The notes below the pieces were generated by a model. That model worked only from the letters and a program-made list of their open reading frames with translations, ran no database searches and was not told where the DNA came from. A stretch of DNA of 64,000 nucleotides from positions 66,547 to 130,546 of the forward strand of contig NZ_JQEZ01000006.1 of assembly GCF_000743705.1 (NCBI RefSeq). The letters run 5' to 3'. This document shows, in pieces, positions 1-9,080 of the stretch (positions are counted from its first letter, which is position 1; every line of letters starts with the position of its first letter). Origin of the DNA: Ruegeria halocynthiae (GTDB lineage: Bacteria; Pseudomonadota; Alphaproteobacteria; Rhodobacterales; Rhodobacteraceae). A program made the translations under genes and the position numbers.

Positions 1-2787
1 TCCGAAATCGCATCAGCCGTCGCGGCCGAGGTCACGGCTAGCCCCGCAGGCGACGTGACCGGTGCCAACGCGCGCATTCGCACGGGTTCGGAAAAACGCA
101 CCCCGGAAGAAATCGAAGGCATCACCCTGCGCAATTTTGGCGACGGATCGAAACTGCTGGTTGGGGATGTGGCGCAAATCCAGGTCCAGGGGGTGGACCG
201 CATCCGCAGCTATTTTGTCGGCGACAATCCGGCGATGTCGATCCGGGTTGACCGCTCGAACCTTGGGGATGCCATAGAAATCCAGCACACGGTCGAAGAG
301 GTGGTGGCCGAAATGCAGGCCAGCCTGCCCGAAGGCGTCATGGTGGAATTGATCCGGACCCGCGCGCAGGCAATCACCGATCGTCTGGATATTCTGGTCG
401 ACAATGGCCTGGTGGGACTGGGCCTTGTGGTGTGCCTGCTGTTTCTGTTCCTGAATGCGCGCATTGCCTTTTGGGTCGCTGCGGGCATCCCGGTGGCCAT
501 GTCGGCGGCGATTGCATTCATGTATATCGGCGGGCTGTCGATCAATATGGTGTCGCTGTTCGGGCTGATCATCACCCTGGGCATCGTCGTGGATGATGCC
601 ATTGTTGTTGGCGAACACGCGGATTTCCGGGCGCGGCGTCTGGGGGAACCTCCGGTCGTTGCGGCGGAACGGGCGGCGCGGCGCATGGCGATGCCGGTCT
701 TTGCCGCCACGCTGACCACCGTGATCGCCTTTTTCGGCCTGACATTGGTGGGCGGGCGGTTCGGAGAGCTGATCCGTGACATCCCCTTTACCGTGATTGC
801 GGTTCTGATTGCCTCGCTGATCGAATGCTTTCTGATCCTGCCCAATCACATGGCGCACGCCATCAAACATTCGGCCAAGGAACATTGGTACGATCTGCCC
901 AACCGTGTGGTTAATCGCGGGTTCCGCTGGGTGCGGGATCATCTGTTCCGCCCTCTGATCGCCTGGGCGGTCTGGGCGCGTTATGTTGTGGTGGCGCTGA
1001 TGGTGGTGGTTTTGGCCAGCCAGATTGCCATGTTTATCCGCGGAGACGTGAACTGGCGCTTTTTCAATGCGCCCGAGCGCGGCTCGGTCACCGGCAATTT
1101 CATCATGGTCGAAGGTGCCACCCGCGCCGACACACTGGCCATGATGCGCGACTTGCAACGCGCGACCGAGGAGCTGGGCCAGATTTACGAAGACCGTCAT
1201 GGGCGCAATCCCATCGACTATGTCCTGGCCGAGGTTGGCGGCTCGGCCGGATTTGGGTTGTCGGCGGCCGACGGCAAGGACGAGGATCTGCTGGGTGGTA
1301 TCTCGATCGAATTGATCGACGCCGACCTGCGCCCTTATTCCAGCTTTGAATTTGTCGGTGAGCTTCAGGACTTCGTGCCACGCCATCCCAAGGTCGAAGT
1401 GATCAGTTTCCGGGGTTGGCGGTCGGGGCCGGGCGGTGACGCCATTGACGTTCAATTCTTTGGCGCTGACGTAAATACGCTCAAGGCCGCGTCCGAGGAT
1501 CTGCAGACCGAACTGTCAAAGCACCCCGAGGTTTCGGCGCTTGAGGATAATCTGGCCTATGACAAGGAAGAATACATTCTGGACCTGACCGCGCAGGGGC
1601 AGGCGCTGGGCTTTCGGATCGAAACATTGGGCCGCGTGCTGCGGGACCGGCTGAACGGGATCGAGGCCGCGACCTTCCCCGACGGGCCGCGCAGCACCGA
1701 GATTCGCGTGGAACTGCCCGAGGGCGAGCTGACCGCAGATTTTCTGGAACGCACGCTGATGCGCACGCCCGACGGGGTCTATGTGCCGCTGGCCGATATC
1801 GTCTCGGTGGATCGCAAATCGGGCTTTTCGACGGTTCGGCGTGAAAACGGTCTGCGGGTGATTTCCGTCAACGGCGATATCTCTGAGGATGATCCGACCC
1901 GCGCGGCGGAAATCGTACGCGCCCTGACCGAAGAGGTTCTGCCCAATATCGCGGCTGAACGTCAGGTCGAGTGGCGCATGGCGGGCCTGAGCGAGCAAGA
2001 GGATGAATTCCTGTCCGAGGCGCGCACCGGTCTGATCCTGTGCCTGACCGGCATCTATCTGGTTCTGGCCTGGGTCTTTGCCAGTTGGACGCGCCCCCTG
2101 GTAGTGATGGCGATCATCCCGTTTGGCTTGGTGGGTGCGATCTGGGGCCATTACATCTGGGGCGTCCCGCTGAGCATGTTTACCGTGGTCGGTCTGCTGG
2201 GCATGACAGGGATCATCATCAACGATTCAATCGTTCTGGTGACGACAATCGACAGCTATCAGCAAGAACGGGGGTTGCTGCCGTCGATTGTCGAAGGCAC
2301 CGCCGACCGATTGCGGCCGGTGATGCTGACGACGCTGACAACGGTGCTGGGGCTGACGCCGCTGCTTTACGAAGGATCGCAGCAGGCGCAATTCCTCAAA
2401 CCCACGGTGATTACGCTGGTCTATGGGCTTGGGTTCGGGATGTTGCTGGTTCTGATACTGGTGCCCGCGCTGCTGGCCATTCTGAACGATCTGTCCCGAC
2501 CGATGACCGCGATGCGCCGGGCGCTGCGGGCACCGGACCGGATGGTGCAGGCGGCCCTTGCGGGCACGGGGCTGGCGTTGGTCTTGTGGTTCAGCGTCAC
2601 GATGGTGTGGCCTGCGGTAACTGGCGCGCCGCTTGGGGTGCTGTCGGGTCTGTACCCCGGCGCGGGCGGATTGGCGGCCTTGCAAATGGGGCTTGGGGCA
2701 TTTGTTGCAGGCGCGGCGGTGATCCTGATGCTGAGCATCGCCCTTACGGGCCTGATTTACGCGCGGCTCAAGGAACGGTCGGTTTAA
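1..2787 (+). CDS. Efflux RND transporter permease subunit, 5'-truncated by the window edge
   Basis: The reading frame is open from base 1 and ends at the TAA at 2785, giving 928 residues; the N-terminus lies outside the window. RND permeases are inner-membrane proton antiporters that work with a periplasmic adaptor and an outer-membrane channel. Visible are the intramembrane proton-relay pair in GIVVDDAIVV (Asp 198-199 counted from base 1), the second membrane repeat with GMTGIIINDSIVL, and two large periplasmic domains. After the usual twelfth helix (VLILVPALLAIL) there are about 85 more residues with two further hydrophobic segments, longer than a typical RND tail. The substrate cannot be read from sequence. 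It ends tail to tail with the Nudix gene, overlapping by 4 bases. Confidence 0.93.
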   Translation, partial: SEIASAVAAEVTASPAGDVTGANARIRTGSEKRTPEEIEGITLRNFGDGSKLLVGDVAQIQVQGVDRIRSYFVGDNPAMSIRVDRSNLGDAIEIQHTVEEVVAEMQASLPEGVMVELIRTRAQAITDRLDILVDNGLVGLGLVVCLLFLFLNARIAFWVAAGIPVAMSAAIAFMYIGGLSINMVSLFGLIITLGIVVDDAIVVGEHADFRARRLGEPPVVAAERAARRMAMPVFAATLTTVIAFFGLTLVGGRFGELIRDIPFTVIAVLIASLIECFLILPNHMAHAIKHSAKEHWYDLPNRVVNRGFRWVRDHLFRPLIAWAVWARYVVVALMVVVLASQIAMFIRGDVNWRFFNAPERGSVTGNFIMVEGATRADTLAMMRDLQRATEELGQIYEDRHGRNPIDYVLAEVGGSAGFGLSAADGKDEDLLGGISIELIDADLRPYSSFEFVGELQDFVPRHPKVEVISFRGWRSGPGGDAIDVQFFGADVNTLKAASEDLQTELSKHPEVSALEDNLAYDKEEYILDLTAQGQALGFRIETLGRVLRDRLNGIEAATFPDGPRSTEIRVELPEGELTADFLERTLMRTPDGVYVPLADIVSVDRKSGFSTVRRENGLRVISVNGDISEDDPTRAAEIVRALTEEVLPNIAAERQVEWRMAGLSEQEDEFLSEARTGLILCLTGIYLVLAWVFASWTRPLVVMAIIPFGLVGAIWGHYIWGVPLSMFTVVGLLGMTGIIINDSIVLVTTIDSYQQERGLLPSIVEGTADRLRPVMLTTLTTVLGLTPLLYEGSQQAQFLKPTVITLVYGLGFGMLLVLILVPALLAILNDLSRPMTAMRRALRAPDRMVQAALAGTGLALVLWFSVTMVWPAVTGAPLGVLSGLYPGAGGLAALQMGLGAFVAGAAVILMLSIALTGLIYARLKERSV

Positions 2788-3203
2788 CCCGCACGCAGGG
2801 CGGTTTCCAGCAGATCGACGACACGGTCGCTCATCTGTAGATTGCCCTGACGTATCTGATCCAACGGAAACCAGCGGGCGTCCAGCGCATCATCGCCCGC
2901 CACCGGATCGCCCGACTGATAGCGGCAGGCCACGCCCACCAACAGGTAATGCGACAGGACTTTGCCGTGGGCGTCGCGGCGCAGCAGGTCCAGATTATCA
3001 AGATACCCCGTAGGTTCGGCCATGATCGAGGTTTCTTCGCGCAACTCTCTTTGGGCGGCGTGTAAAACGGTTTCGCCCCATTCCACGTGGCCGCCGGGAA
3101 ACCCCCAAAGCCCCATATCAGGCTGCTTGCTGCGTTGAACCAGCAGAACCTGCGCCTGATGCACAACAACTGCCAATGCGCCGATCCTGGGGGTCTGTGT
3201 CAT
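2784..3203 (-). CDS. Nudix hydrolase
   Basis: A 139-residue Nudix protein that probably cleaves a nucleoside diphosphate linked to another moiety; the substrate is unknown. The Nudix box spans about residues 38-60 (G38, E44, then RELREET). The usual Gly near its end is Ser, while the metal-binding Glu pair (E56-E57) is kept. I chose the ATG at 3203 (MTQTPRIGAL) because a longer in-frame extension would run into the upstream gene. It starts 4 bases after the stop of the DsbD-like gene on the same strand, so the two are probably co-transcribed. Confidence 0.88.
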   Translation of the reverse strand: MTQTPRIGALAVVVHQAQVLLVQRSKQPDMGLWGFPGGHVEWGETVLHAAQRELREETSIMAEPTGYLDNLDLLRRDAHGKVLSHYLLVGVACRYQSGDPVAGDDALDARWFPLDQIRQGNLQMSDRVVDLLETALRAG

Positions 3204-3207
3204 GGGA

Positions 3208-4020
3208 TCAGCCTGCGCTGCATCCCTGAATGTCGACGGCATGATTGGTGCCCAGAACCGTGATCCGAATTCCCGACCGGTCCAGCGCAAAAGGGCCGCC
3301 GGATGCGTTGATCACCTCGGATGTCGCGATCAGAGTGTCCCCGTGGCGCTCCGTGGTGGGTTGCGAGGCCCAGAGCGTTGGATTTCCCGGTTCGATCACC
3401 GCAATTTCGCGACCTCCGGCCGAGGGCATAGTGACGCGCGCCTCGATCTTCATACCGTCGGACGTGGGGGTCAGCTGGCATCTGGCCTGAGTGACGCGGG
3501 CCTCGGTCTCGGAATAAGGGCGTTGGGCCAAAGCTGCGGCGATGGCGGGGTTGCGTGCTGCATCCGCGTCCAGCGTGTGGTCGAATTCCAGACGCTCGGG
3601 GATGCAGACATCCTTGCAGACGCCCAGATCCATGTCACCGCGCAACCGCACGGGTTTGGCAGGGTTGCCCGGCGTGATTTCCACGGGCAGTACCAGTTGA
3701 TCGGCATAGCCAATGGATTGCAGGCCGTTCTGAACGAACACTTTGGGGGCAGGCCAGGTGATCGACACATTGCCGACATTTTGCGACCCGCTCCAATCGA
3801 ACTGCGGCGGGATACCGGCATCGCCGGGCGCGCGCCAATAGGTTTTCCACCCGTCTTGCAGTGTCAGCCGCAAAGCGCCCAGATAGGTACCATTCGCCGT
3901 GCGCCCGCCGTCGAGAACATCCAGTTGAACAACCTCGCGCGTGCTTTGGGCATGTGCGGGGACAGTCAGGGCGATACAGGCGGTCAGGGCCGCCGCAATG
4001 GGTTTGAAGCAGAATTTCAT
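3208..4020 (-). CDS. Periplasmic protein with DsbD N-terminal-like domain
   Basis: This is a 270-residue exported protein. Residues 1-24 form a signal peptide ending in AHA before Gln25. The mature part resembles the N-terminal sensor domain of DsbD thiol:disulfide interchange proteins (WKTYWRAPGDAGIPPQFDW, then a CKDVCIPE Cys pair), but it lacks the membrane and thioredoxin domains. A redox-relay or cytochrome/metallo-protein maturation role is inferred from the family only. It is the first gene of a likely two-gene operon with the Nudix hydrolase. Confidence 0.78.
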   Translation of the reverse strand: MKFCFKPIAAALTACIALTVPAHAQSTREVVQLDVLDGGRTANGTYLGALRLTLQDGWKTYWRAPGDAGIPPQFDWSGSQNVGNVSITWPAPKVFVQNGLQSIGYADQLVLPVEITPGNPAKPVRLRGDMDLGVCKDVCIPERLEFDHTLDADAARNPAIAAALAQRPYSETEARVTQARCQLTPTSDGMKIEARVTMPSAGGREIAVIEPGNPTLWASQPTTERHGDTLIATSEVINASGGPFALDRSGIRITVLGTNHAVDIQGCSAG

Positions 4021-4165
4021 ACCCCATAAATGCGCGGTCTGGGCCGCGAATCCAAGTCACGTTCCGGTCACCCGGATGAAATCTGGTGAAAAATGCGCTG
4101 ATCCCTTGCCAATCGCGGCGACCAAGGGTCATTGTTGAGGGGGACTCAGCAAGAGATGTCAGCTT

Positions 4166-4720
4166 ATGGACCTAACCGGAAAACTGTTGATTGCGATGCC
4201 TGGTATGGGCGATCCCCGCTTTGACCATTCGGTGGTGTATATGTGCAGCCATGGCGACGACGGTGCGATGGGTCTGATCATCAACAAACCTTCGGATTTG
4301 CGGCTTAAAACCCTGCTTGGGCAGCTTAACATCCCGTGCCGGGTGCCGGTTGTGGGCGAACGGCTGGTGCACTTTGGCGGTCCGGTCGAGATGTCGCGCG
4401 GCTTTGTCCTGCACAGCGCGGATTACGAGGCCAACCTGCATTCGATGCAGATAACGGATGATTTCAGCATGACCGCGACGCTGGACGTGCTTGAGGATAT
4501 GGCCTCGGGGCAGGGGCCTTTGAATTCGACACTGGCGCTGGGCTATTCCGGTTGGGGTCCGGATCAGCTTGAGGATGAGATTGTCATGAACGGTTGGCTG
4601 ACGACCGAGGCGACACCGAAGCTCGTCTTTGACGTGCCCGATGACGAGAAATGGGGGGCCGCGCTGGCGACGCTGGGTGTCGATCCGCTGAGCCTGTCGG
4701 CCAGCGCCGGACGGGCCTGA
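4166..4720 (+). CDS. YqgE/AlgH family protein
   Basis: A 184-residue member of the UPF0301 (YqgE/AlgH) family, recognisable from the start MDLTGKLLIAMPGM, the block DPRFDHSVVYMCSH and GAMGLIINKP near residues 31-42. Length is typical. The biochemical function of the family is not settled; AlgH was named from an alginate phenotype in Pseudomonas. It stands alone on the plus strand, preceded by 145 bp of non-coding sequence shared with the divergent DsbD-like gene. Its stop codon abuts the stop codon of the convergent Sua5 gene with no bases between. Confidence 0.92.
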   Translation: MDLTGKLLIAMPGMGDPRFDHSVVYMCSHGDDGAMGLIINKPSDLRLKTLLGQLNIPCRVPVVGERLVHFGGPVEMSRGFVLHSADYEANLHSMQITDDFSMTATLDVLEDMASGQGPLNSTLALGYSGWGPDQLEDEIVMNGWLTTEATPKLVFDVPDDEKWGAALATLGVDPLSLSASAGRA

Positions 4721-5671
4721 TCAGGTATCGCGCGGCGCAGCGGCACGGCGCAGGCGGTCATTGATCGCAACCCCCAACCCATGATCCGGGATCGGCGACA
4801 CGGCCATCGGGCGGCCGGTTTCGTTCAGCTTGTGCAGCGCGGAAAACAGGTTTGCCGCAGCCTGCGTCAGATCGCCATCTGCCGACAGATTCAGATCGCA
4901 ATCGACCGAACCAAACCCCAGCAATACCTCGTCACCCTGCCGGGATCGGGCGTTCAGCCGAACCGGCGCGTCAGGGGCATAATGCGATTGTAGCTGCCCC
5001 GGCGCCGTCAACAGGTCACCGGGTTGATGATGATGCAGGCGCGCGTTCAGAACGGTCTCGATCTGTTCCAACGCCACCCCGCCCGGGCGCAGCAGGGCCG
5101 GTTCTCCGGCCAGTCCGACGATGGTGGATTCCACCCCGACGCCGCAGGGGCCGTCATCCAGAATGGCCGCAATCCGCCCATCGAGGCCCGCGCGCACGTG
5201 ATCGGCGGTGGTTGGGCTGATCTGCCCCGACGGGTTGGCCGAGGGCGCGGCCACCGGCCCGTCAAATTCTGCCAGCAGCTTTCGGGCCGTGCCATGGGCG
5301 GGCACCCGAACGGCCAGTGTTTCTAATCCTGCGGTGACCAGTGGCGATATGCCGTGCCCCGCGCGCAGTGGCAAAACCAGCGTCAGCGGGCCGGGCCAGA
5401 AGGCCGCGGACAAGGCTTCGGCCCGGTCGGACCATTCAACGAACCTTTGGGCGGCATCGGCAGAAGCAACATGGGCAATCAGCGGGTTGAAGCTGGGCCG
5501 GCCTTTGGCCTCGTAAATCCCGGCCACGGCCTGACTGTTGCGCGCGTCACCGCCCAGCCCATAGACGGTCTCGGTGGCGAAAGCGACCAACAGACCCTGC
5601 CGCAGCAGGTCCGCCGCCTGAGTTATCCCGCCGGGGTCAGCGGTCAATTCCAATGTGCCGTTGGGGATCAT
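4721..5671 (-). CDS. L-threonylcarbamoyladenylate synthase (Sua5 type)
   Basis: Makes threonylcarbamoyl-AMP from threonine, bicarbonate and ATP, the first step of t6A37 formation in tRNAs decoding ANN codons. The YrdC domain shows TETVYGLG (33-40), KGRPSFNPL (56-64) and PSANPSG. At 316 residues it is the long Sua5 form, with a C-terminal Sua5 domain after an SPGQL-like linker (here LTAPGQLQSHYAP). The frame is open for 185 further codons upstream, but these lie opposite the acyl-CoA dehydrogenase. The ATG at 5671 (MIPNGTLEL) gives the family start. Confidence 0.93.
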   Translation of the reverse strand: MIPNGTLELTADPGGITQAADLLRQGLLVAFATETVYGLGGDARNSQAVAGIYEAKGRPSFNPLIAHVASADAAQRFVEWSDRAEALSAAFWPGPLTLVLPLRAGHGISPLVTAGLETLAVRVPAHGTARKLLAEFDGPVAAPSANPSGQISPTTADHVRAGLDGRIAAILDDGPCGVGVESTIVGLAGEPALLRPGGVALEQIETVLNARLHHHQPGDLLTAPGQLQSHYAPDAPVRLNARSRQGDEVLLGFGSVDCDLNLSADGDLTQAAANLFSALHKLNETGRPMAVSPIPDHGLGVAINDRLRRAAAPRDT

Positions 5672-5809
5672 AAAGGGTGACGCCGCGTTTTGATTGCTTG
5701 TAACATGGGGCTGGCTACGTAATCGGTTAAACGCAGAATGCATAAAGGCGCGCGGTAAAAATTCCAACCCCGCCAATGCAACACGAATTAGACAACCCCG
5801 AGGAAATAC

Positions 5810-7513
5810 ATGCCATATCGCGCGCCAATCTCTGACTATGAATTTCTGTTCCGTCACGCGATCGGATTTGACCAAGTCACTGCCACCGAAAAATTCTCGG
5901 AAACCAGCGAAGACGTTGTCAGTGCGATCCTGACAGAAGCTGGCAAGATGTGCGAAGAGGTAATGGCCCCGTTGCAGCGCCCCGGCGATCTGGAACCCGC
6001 GCGTCTGGAAAACGGGGTACTGCGCACCTCGCCCGGATATGGCGACGCCTGGAACGCGATTGCCCAGGGCGGCTGGATCGGGATGAGCGGCAACCCCGAA
6101 CATGGCGGCATGGGGCTGCCAATGGCGGTAACCACCGCCGTGAATGAGATGATGTCCGCAGCCTGCATGTCGTTGCAACTGGCACCGCTGATGACGCAGG
6201 GCCAGATTGAGGCGCTGGAACATCACGCCAGTGATGAGCTGAAGGCGCTGTACCTGCCCAAGATGATGGCCGGTGAATGGTCGGGCACCATGAACCTGAC
6301 CGAGGCGCAGGCCGGATCGGATGTGGGGGCGCTGACCTCAAAGGCGGAACCCAATGGCGACGGCACCTATGCGGTGTCGGGGCAAAAGATCTTTATTTCG
6401 TGGGGCGACAACGATTTCGCGGAAAACGTCTGTCATCTGGTGCTGGCACGTCTGCCCGATGGGGTGCCGGGGACCAAGGGGATTTCGCTGTTTCTGGTGC
6501 CCAAGTACCTGCCCGACGAAAACGGCAACCCCGGCGTTGCCAACGATCTGAAAGTTGTATCGCTGGAACACAAGATGGGCCTGCATGGCTCGCCGACCTG
6601 CGTGATGCAGTATGACGGTGCCAAGGGCTGGCTAGTGGGCAAGGAACATGGCGGTATGGCTGCAATGTTCACCATGATGAACAACGCGCGTCTGGGTGTG
6701 GGTGGTCAGGGCGTTGGTGCGGCCGAGGGGGCCTATCAACATGCGCTGGCCTATGCGCTGGAACGCAAGCAGGGCAAGACGCCTTCGGGCACCATTATCG
6801 ACCACGCGGATGTGCGCCGGATGCTGATGGGTATGCGCGCCGATACCTTTGCCGCGCGGGCGATCATGCTGGCAAATGCCGCCGCCATCGACATGGCAAA
6901 TGCGACCGACGATGCCGAGTGGCGCGCGCGCGCCGCGCTGCTGACCCCGATCTGCAAGGCATTCGGAACCGAAACCGGAATGCGCGTGTCCGAAACCGGC
7001 GTACAGGTCCACGGCGGCATGGGTTTCATCGAAGAAACCGGCGCGGCCCAGTATTACCGGGATGTTCGCGTAACCGCGATTTACGAGGGCACCAACGGTA
7101 TTCAGGCCATGGACCTTGTGGCGCGCAAGATGATGGATGGGGGCGAGGCGGCCTCGCGCCTGCTGGACGAGATCGAGGATCACGCGGAACAGGCCCGCGC
7201 CACCATGCCCGAATTGGCCGGTCCGGTCTGGGAAGCGACCGAGACCCTGCGTGAAGCCACGGAATGGATCGTGGCCAAAAGCGATATGAACGATCGTTTC
7301 GCCGGTGCCGTACCCTATCTGCACGCCTTTGCCCGCGTTCTGGGCGCGCATTATCACCTTAAGGCGGCGCAGGCTGATCCCGACGGCGCGCGCTTTAAAC
7401 TGGCGCGCTATTACATCAACGCATTGCTGCCGGAGTTTGCCGGTCTGCTGGCGCAGGCCCAAAACGGGGCCGATGACATCTATGCGCTCAGCGCGGACGA
7501 GATGGTGGCCTGA
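5810..7513 (+). CDS. Acyl-CoA dehydrogenase with C-terminal extension (DmdC-like)
   Basis: A 567-residue FAD-dependent acyl-CoA dehydrogenase. The FAD/substrate region reads TEAQAGSDVGAL, and the likely catalytic base is Glu426 in IYEGTNGIQ. The N-terminal YEFLFRH segment and a C-terminal extension beyond the usual ~400-residue core match the subfamily that contains 3-methylmercaptopropionyl-CoA dehydrogenase (DmdC) of marine roseobacters, which acts in DMSP demethylation. The subfamily also contains other enzymes and no dmdD is adjacent, so DMSP use is only a possibility. Its stop overlaps the next start by one base, so the metallo-hydrolase downstream is translationally coupled. Confidence 0.85.
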   Translation: MPYRAPISDYEFLFRHAIGFDQVTATEKFSETSEDVVSAILTEAGKMCEEVMAPLQRPGDLEPARLENGVLRTSPGYGDAWNAIAQGGWIGMSGNPEHGGMGLPMAVTTAVNEMMSAACMSLQLAPLMTQGQIEALEHHASDELKALYLPKMMAGEWSGTMNLTEAQAGSDVGALTSKAEPNGDGTYAVSGQKIFISWGDNDFAENVCHLVLARLPDGVPGTKGISLFLVPKYLPDENGNPGVANDLKVVSLEHKMGLHGSPTCVMQYDGAKGWLVGKEHGGMAAMFTMMNNARLGVGGQGVGAAEGAYQHALAYALERKQGKTPSGTIIDHADVRRMLMGMRADTFAARAIMLANAAAIDMANATDDAEWRARAALLTPICKAFGTETGMRVSETGVQVHGGMGFIEETGAAQYYRDVRVTAIYEGTNGIQAMDLVARKMMDGGEAASRLLDEIEDHAEQARATMPELAGPVWEATETLREATEWIVAKSDMNDRFAGAVPYLHAFARVLGAHYHLKAAQADPDGARFKLARYYINALLPEFAGLLAQAQNGADDIYALSADEMVA

Positions 7514-8559
7514 TGGACGGCGATACCCCCTTGGCGATCCGATACCCCTGGCCTGAACCTCCGGCACCGGGCGAGGCGATTGAGATCGCCCACGGTGTGC
7601 TGTGGATGCGGCTGCCGCTGCCTATGGCGCTGGACCACGTCAATATCTATGCGCTGGATGACGGTGACGGCTGGACGGTGATCGACACCGGCCTGTCGTC
7701 GAAGAAAACCCGCCGTATCTGGGAAACACTGATGGCGGGTCCCTTGGGTGGCAAGCCTGTGAACCGGGTCGTGGTGACCCATCATCACCCGGACCACGTC
7801 GGCAATGCGGGCTGGTTTCAATCGGAACACGGCGCGGAACTGGTGACCACGCGCACCGCCTGGCTGTTTTCACGCATGTTGACGCTGGATGTGCAGGAAA
7901 CCTGGCCGCAGGAAACGCTGGATTATTACCGCAGCGCGGGGATGGACGCTGATGAGCTGGCCAGACGGATGGCCGAGCGTCCGTTCAATTTCAGCGATAC
8001 GGTCTATCCGATGCCGTTGGGCTTTACCCGGATCAAACAGGGCAGCGTGATCCGCATGGGCGGGCGCGACTGGGACGTGCATATGGGCAACGGCCACGCC
8101 CCCGAACACGCCACATTCTGGAGCCGCGACGACAATCTGGTGATCACCGGTGACCAGATTCTCAGTTCCATCAGCCCCAATCTGGGCGTTTACGTCACCG
8201 AACCGCTGGCCGACCCGGTGGCGGAATGGCTGGAAGCCTGCGAGCGCCTGCAAGGGTTGGCACGGCCCGATCATCTGGCACTGGGCGGGCATAAGTTGCC
8301 GTTCACCGGCCTGCCGGTGCGCATGAGGCAGCTGATTTCCAATCACCACAGCGCGCTGAACCGTTTGCAGGATTTTCTGGATCAGCCCAAAACCGCCGCC
8401 GAATGCTTTGTCCCGCTGTTCAAACGCCAGATCACCGGTGGCGAATACGGGCTTGCTCTGGTCGAGGCGGTTGCACATCTGAATCATCTTTACCACATTG
8501 GTTCTGTGACCCGGACGCGCCGCGCGGACGGGGCGTGGGAGTTTCAGCGCAAAGGGTAA
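7513..8559 (+). CDS. MBL-fold metallo-hydrolase
   Basis: A 348-residue metallo-beta-lactamase-fold hydrolase. The zinc-binding motif is THHHPDHVG, with His90, His92, Asp94 and His95, followed by HAPEHATFW and a GDQIL aspartate. A C-terminal helical region (ALNRLQDFLD) resembles that of hydroxyacylglutathione-hydrolase/LACTB2-like members. Substrate unknown. It is coupled to the preceding acyl-CoA dehydrogenase, which suggests a thioester or related acyl intermediate, but that is inference from context only. Confidence 0.88.
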   Translation: MDGDTPLAIRYPWPEPPAPGEAIEIAHGVLWMRLPLPMALDHVNIYALDDGDGWTVIDTGLSSKKTRRIWETLMAGPLGGKPVNRVVVTHHHPDHVGNAGWFQSEHGAELVTTRTAWLFSRMLTLDVQETWPQETLDYYRSAGMDADELARRMAERPFNFSDTVYPMPLGFTRIKQGSVIRMGGRDWDVHMGNGHAPEHATFWSRDDNLVITGDQILSSISPNLGVYVTEPLADPVAEWLEACERLQGLARPDHLALGGHKLPFTGLPVRMRQLISNHHSALNRLQDFLDQPKTAAECFVPLFKRQITGGEYGLALVEAVAHLNHLYHIGSVTRTRRADGAWEFQRKG

Positions 8560-8563
8560 AGCC

Positions 8564-9016
8564 ATGCAGGACCAGATCGAAACATCGGCCGAGGCGGCAG
8601 AAGCCGCTGCGTTGCCCCGCTGTTACGAAGTACACGCCAACCCCGATGCCAAATCCGGCGCCAGGGACCTGCCCGGCGCGCTGCAAAAACCGGTTGAAAC
8701 CAAAAGCCCGGCGCAATGGGCTTATGAACGGCTGATCCTGTACATCCAGAATTTCGAACAGACGCTGGACGGTGATCACGAGGTCGCCATGGGGTTCACC
8801 GGCGGCGACGCGGGTGTGATGCGGATCGAGGGGATGGGCTATTTCGATCCCGATATCATCACTTTTTACGGTTCGGACGCCACCGGTGCGCGCACCCAAT
8901 TGGTTCAGCATGTCAGCCAGTTGAACGTGATGTTGCGGGCCTTGCCCAAGACGGTCGAGGATAAGCCCGCCAACCGCATCGGTTTCCGTCTGGCGGCGGA
9001 TCTGGAAGAAAGCTGA
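8564..9016 (+). CDS. DUF6173 family protein
   Basis: A 150-residue cytoplasmic protein without signal peptide or membrane segment. The block WAYERLILYIQNFEQTL followed by VAMGFTGGDAG and YFDPDIITFYG matches DUF6173, a family of unknown function. It follows the metallo-hydrolase by 4 bases and so belongs to the same transcription unit. Function not assigned. Confidence 0.8.
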   Translation: MQDQIETSAEAAEAAALPRCYEVHANPDAKSGARDLPGALQKPVETKSPAQWAYERLILYIQNFEQTLDGDHEVAMGFTGGDAGVMRIEGMGYFDPDIITFYGSDATGARTQLVQHVSQLNVMLRALPKTVEDKPANRIGFRLAADLEES

Positions 9017-9080
9017 CCGCCTGACTTGCAATTCACGTCTGCGCAGCCTTGAATAAGCGCATTATTCAGGGGGGCACCGC

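Noticed and set aside
13-1455. 480-codon open frame on the minus strand opposite the RND permease
   Set aside because: It lies fully antisense to a convincing RND gene, its composition (many His, Gln, Asp, Arg) is typical of shadow frames in GC-rich DNA, and no ribosome site or domain is seen.
9050-9068. Hairpin TGAATAA-GCGCA-TTATTCA before the glycerophosphodiesterase gene
   Set aside because: It is a weak AT stem followed by the purine-rich ribosome site rather than a T-run; I could not call it a terminator or operator with confidence.
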